Positions 23,872 through 25,324 of a stretch of 25,324 bases of DNA are shown here, piece by piece (within the stretch, counting starts at the first letter, position 1; each line of letters opens with the position of its first letter). The stretch is from Lachnospiraceae bacterium (GTDB lineage: Bacteria > Bacillota > Clostridia > Lachnospirales > Lachnospiraceae). Position numbers and translations under genes: made by a program. Where the stretch lies: positions 1 through 25,324 of the forward strand of contig VSNM01000077.1 in the NCBI GenBank assembly GCA_009774245.1, in the 5' to 3' direction. A model generated the notes under the pieces. That model searched no databases. It worked only from the letters and a program-made list of their open reading frames with translations, and had not been told where the DNA came from.

Positions 23872-23891
23872 TTTATGCGGCGCCGCATAAA
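23872..23891. repeat. Dispersed palindrome, copy 4 (20 bp perfect)
   Basis: TATGCGGCGCCGCATA is extended by TT and AA on the two sides. It lies between the terminator at 23915-23943 and the regulator operon. In the minus-strand sense AGGAGAAAATTT stands just before its ATG, so it could open a short frame starting MRRRI. Confidence 0.9.
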
Positions 23892-23914
23892 TTTTCTCCT
23901 AATGTTATTCATTA

Positions 23915-23943
23915 GAAAAAGACGGCATTATACCGTCTTTTTC
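23915..23943. terminator. Intrinsic terminator, bidirectional
   Basis: Arms GAAAAAGACGG (23915-23925) and CCGTCTTTTTC (23933-23943) are perfect over 11 bp with a 7-base loop. The hairpin separates the Cys-rich gene cluster from the regulator and transfer operon. Confidence 0.8.
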
Positions 23944-23947
23944 TGTC

Positions 23948-24002
23948 TGTTGAAGTAGGAGGCTCCAACAGGCATCTATATTGTGCGATTGCCGCAATAT
24001 AG
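23948..24002. other. Two further hairpins downstream of the Cys-rich gene
   Basis: TGTTGAAG/CTCCAACA (23948-23955 with 23963-23970, one mismatch) and CTATATTG/CAATATAG (23976-24002) follow the stop codon of the Cys-rich gene. Together with the terminator they make a structured non-coding region of about 90 bases. The first resembles hairpins at ends of IS200/IS605-type units, but no transposase is present and I do not claim that origin. Confidence 0.45.
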
Positions 24003-24029
24003 CTAATCCCAACCCCTGTAAATCCTTAT

Positions 24030-24296
24030 TTAGTTGAGCAGATCAAGCGGACACTTCCCGCCATTCCTGATCAGAGCACACAAGTTTTCTTCATCTGCAG
24101 TATCTCGATATTTGCAATAATTATCGCAGATATCTTCACTCACCTGCTGCACGATCTGGGCTACTGACTTTACAATCTGTCCTATTGATTCTTTCTGCTC
24201 GAAATCCTTACATCGTTCAGCGTAATTACTCACAGATGTATGAATCTGACAAATTTCCTTTTTTCCTCTATTGGCACAATCCTTACATAGTCTCAT
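24030..24296 (-). CDS. Small Cys-rich protein, possible zinc-binding
   Basis: The protein is 88 residues. Cysteines occur as CKDCANRGKKEICQIHTSVS near the start, then ERC, and later CDNYCKY, CALI and KCPLDLL. This gives eight cysteines and one histidine arranged in two clusters that flank a hydrophobic helix (IGQIVKSVAQIVQQV). Two small metal sites are plausible. The start codon overlaps the end of a 23-residue micro-ORF (24283-24354), so its translation is probably coupled. It is followed by a strong terminator region. No family is recognised with certainty and its role is unknown. Confidence 0.7.
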   Translation of the reverse strand: MRLCKDCANRGKKEICQIHTSVSNYAERCKDFEQKESIGQIVKSVAQIVQQVSEDICDNYCKYRDTADEENLCALIRNGGKCPLDLLN

Positions 24297-24354
24297 TCTT
24301 TATCGCCTCCAAATCCTTATTTATCTGTTTTATTAACTGTGCTTCTCTCCTCAT
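24283..24354 (-). CDS. 23-residue leader peptide coupled to the Cys-rich gene
   Basis: GGATTTGGAGGGACACA stands before the ATG, a strong ribosome binding site. The peptide reads MRREAQLIKQINKDLEAIKN then ETM. Its codons AATAAGGATTTGGAG also form the ribosome binding site of the next gene, whose start lies 14 bases before this stop. This is a clear translational coupling layout. The peptide is amphipathic. Function unknown. Confidence 0.55.
   Translation of the reverse strand: MRREAQLIKQINKDLEAIKNETM
24306..24322. repeat. 17-bp direct repeat, copy 1
   Basis: CCTCCAAATCCTTATTT is repeated at 24361-24377. Its minus-strand sense includes the ribosome binding site of the Cys-rich gene. The 12-base core AAATCCTTATTT recurs at 24020-24031, at the stop codon of that gene. 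Confidence 0.8.
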
Positions 24355-24360
24355 TGTGTC

Positions 24361-24377
24361 CCTCCAAATCCTTATTT
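24361..24377. repeat. 17-bp direct repeat, copy 2
   Basis: The same 17 bases lie 55 bases to the right of copy 1 and provide the ribosome binding site of the 23-residue micro-ORF. From 24378 to 24494 I see only very short frames without good ribosome binding sites. Confidence 0.8.
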
Positions 24378-24494
24378 GTTAATCTCAGTACTCATATTCC
24401 CTGTGGATTGTCACACTCTCAGCTACCTTTGATCGCTTTCTGCAGTCGTGGCCCTGATAATTCAGTGTTTATTATCATATAGGATTTTGTCATC

Positions 24495-24713
24495 TCAGAT
24501 ACCTTCATTTTCTGCCGGATAATCCAATATCTCCTGTAAATATGCCGGCGTTGTATCAAGCAGTTTAAGTATTGTACGTTCTATTATCTCTGCCATATCC
24601 GGTCCGGCCGATTTCTTGTGCCGATACAGTTCACTGATCAGTGCGTTAAGTTCTCTTGATTTACATGCATGTATCAGATTGATTTCCTCAATATTAAATT
24701 TGTCACTTATCAT
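24495..24713 (-). CDS. Transposon-transfer assisting protein (TTRAP-like)
   Basis: The protein is 72 residues. The start MISDKFNIEEINLIHACKSR and a helix-rich body with DMAEIIERTILKLLDTTPAY match TTRAP proteins (PF14203), where FTVEEINLxC begins the chain and (T)xxKLxxMTdxeF ends it. The start overlaps the stop of the upstream gene (ATGA), so the two are translationally coupled. Proteins of this family occur on Tn1549-like elements. Their action is not established. Confidence 0.75.
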   Translation of the reverse strand: MISDKFNIEEINLIHACKSRELNALISELYRHKKSAGPDMAEIIERTILKLLDTTPAYLQEILDYPAENEGI

Positions 24714-25261
24714 GATCTCTCCTGCCTCCTGTTTGATTGATTTTGTTCTTGATTATCAGATATTCTGGATCTCACTATCTCATTATTTGTGTAAAGTTTA
24801 CCAAGTACAGATGTTTTTTCAGTTTTTTCTGGCAGAGTTGTCCTGTCTTTTATGAGCTCCTCCATATATCCGTCTATTTTATTGATAACTTCGGACGCTG
24901 TTTTCCGGATCGTATCCAGCGATTTCTTCAGTTCCGACATCTCTTTTCCTTTGGACCACCCAGCGATATATGCAAAACTGTAATCAGATGTATCTATCCC
25001 GTAATGCCGGCACACTGTAAATGCAACGCTTTCGGCTTCCACCTCTTTACTGTTGCGTGATTTATTCTCAAACTCCGGACTTCCTTCTGAATGCAGTCTC
25101 TGATGCGAGATCTCATGGATGACTGTTTTGATGGTCTGAACTTGCTGCATTCCCTTATTGATTACAATCCTATTTTCCGCAAGACTGAAATAACCTTTTG
25201 CGCCGGAACTTATGGTATCAAATTCTATTGGAACAGGACATATGTTTTTGGTGATAGTCAA
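24710..25261 (-). pseudogene. 5'-truncated ArdC/LtrC-type protein with ImmA/IrrE-like metallopeptidase domain
   Basis: The visible 183 residues begin CPVPIEFDTISSGAKGYFSL and contain the zinc motif HEISHQRLH, then KSRNSKEVEAESVAFTVCRH and YGIDTSDYSFAYIAGWSKGK. This is the C-terminal peptidase half of ArdC/LtrC-like antirestriction proteins of Clostridia, as I remember them. The N-terminal single-strand DNA-binding half is missing. Upstream the frame runs only about 20 codons to a stop at the window edge, with no ATG. The first usable codon is the TTG at 25261, which lacks a ribosome binding site. It is either a decayed gene or a shortened peptidase made from the TTG. The zinc site is intact. 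The next gene overlaps by four bases. Confidence 0.6.
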
Positions 25262-25288
25262 AAAGTGTGTTGTTAATAAAAAACCGGA

Positions 25289-25317
25289 TTGAATACAAAT
25301 TCTTGTTCTGCTATAAT
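25289..25317 (+). promoter_or_regulatory. Rightward promoter at the window edge
   Basis: TTGAAT (25289-25294) and TATAAT (25312-25317) are separated by 17 bases. It points out of the window, away from the truncated peptidase gene. The target is not visible. Confidence 0.55.
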
Positions 25318-25324
25318 AAACTTA

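Noticed and set aside
23948..24002. IS200/IS605 end or omega-like RNA
   Set aside because: There is a hairpin of similar look, but no transposase or TnpB frame lies nearby, so the origin cannot be supported.
24378..24494. Very short frames (7-19 codons) upstream of the 23-residue peptide
   Set aside because: None has a convincing ribosome binding site. Only the downstream 23-codon ORF does.
1..25324. CRISPR array, riboswitch, tRNA or rRNA genes
   Set aside because: No regularly spaced repeats, conserved aptamer cores or cloverleaf sequences were recognised.

Overview
The window looks like the conjugation and maintenance half of an integrative-conjugative element or conjugative plasmid of a gut Clostridia species, most likely Lachnospiraceae. 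The reasons are strong AGGAGG-type ribosome binding sites, frequent TTG starts, and a gene order matching the Tn1549/CTn-type transfer module (TTRAP, PcfB-like, VirD4, Maff2, VirB6-like, PrgI/VirB4, CD1108-like peptidase, DUF4315-like, CD1107-like, TopB, MobC, relaxase). No integrase, resistance cargo, tRNA or rRNA gene is visible. Family names come from memory of sequence patterns, not from searches.

Nearly every protein gene is on the minus strand, so the transfer operon reads from right to left. From the right: a 5'-truncated ImmA/IrrE-like metallopeptidase, a TTRAP-like protein, a 23-residue micro-ORF coupled to a Cys-rich protein, a terminator, an XRE repressor, a coiled-coil protein, and a winged-helix replication-like protein with a tandem repeat in its middle. 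Then comes the type IV secretion system proper: PcfB-like DUF3801, VirD4 coupling ATPase, Maff2, VirB6-like channel, a PrgI-VirB4 fusion interrupted by one extra base, and a membrane-anchored M23 peptidase. Next are five surface or secreted proteins, including an Ig-like protein, a CD1107-like protein, a collagen-like stalk and tail-fibre-like proteins. TopB, a protein with two DUF5710-like repeats, MobC and the MOBP relaxase finish the operon.

The left 1.4 kb differs. It holds two hol-tox type I toxin-antitoxin modules (31-residue toxins on the minus strand, convergent antisense RNAs on the plus strand, shared terminator hairpins). They flank about 310 bases containing at least nine closely packed hairpins, my best candidate for oriT or a single-strand origin. 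A remnant of an Rpn/PD-(D/E)XK transposase lies at the extreme left.

Two observations stand out as possibly undescribed. One is a dispersed perfect palindrome, TATGCGGCGCCGCATA, present four times: twice directly after a stop codon, once in frame inside a surface protein, and once between a terminator and the XRE gene. The other is that in each TA module the antitoxin RNA begins with the same sense sequence as its toxin mRNA leader. In module 2 this includes a copy of the leader's anti-Shine-Dalgarno sequence, suggesting control by mimicry in addition to antisense pairing at the 3' ends.
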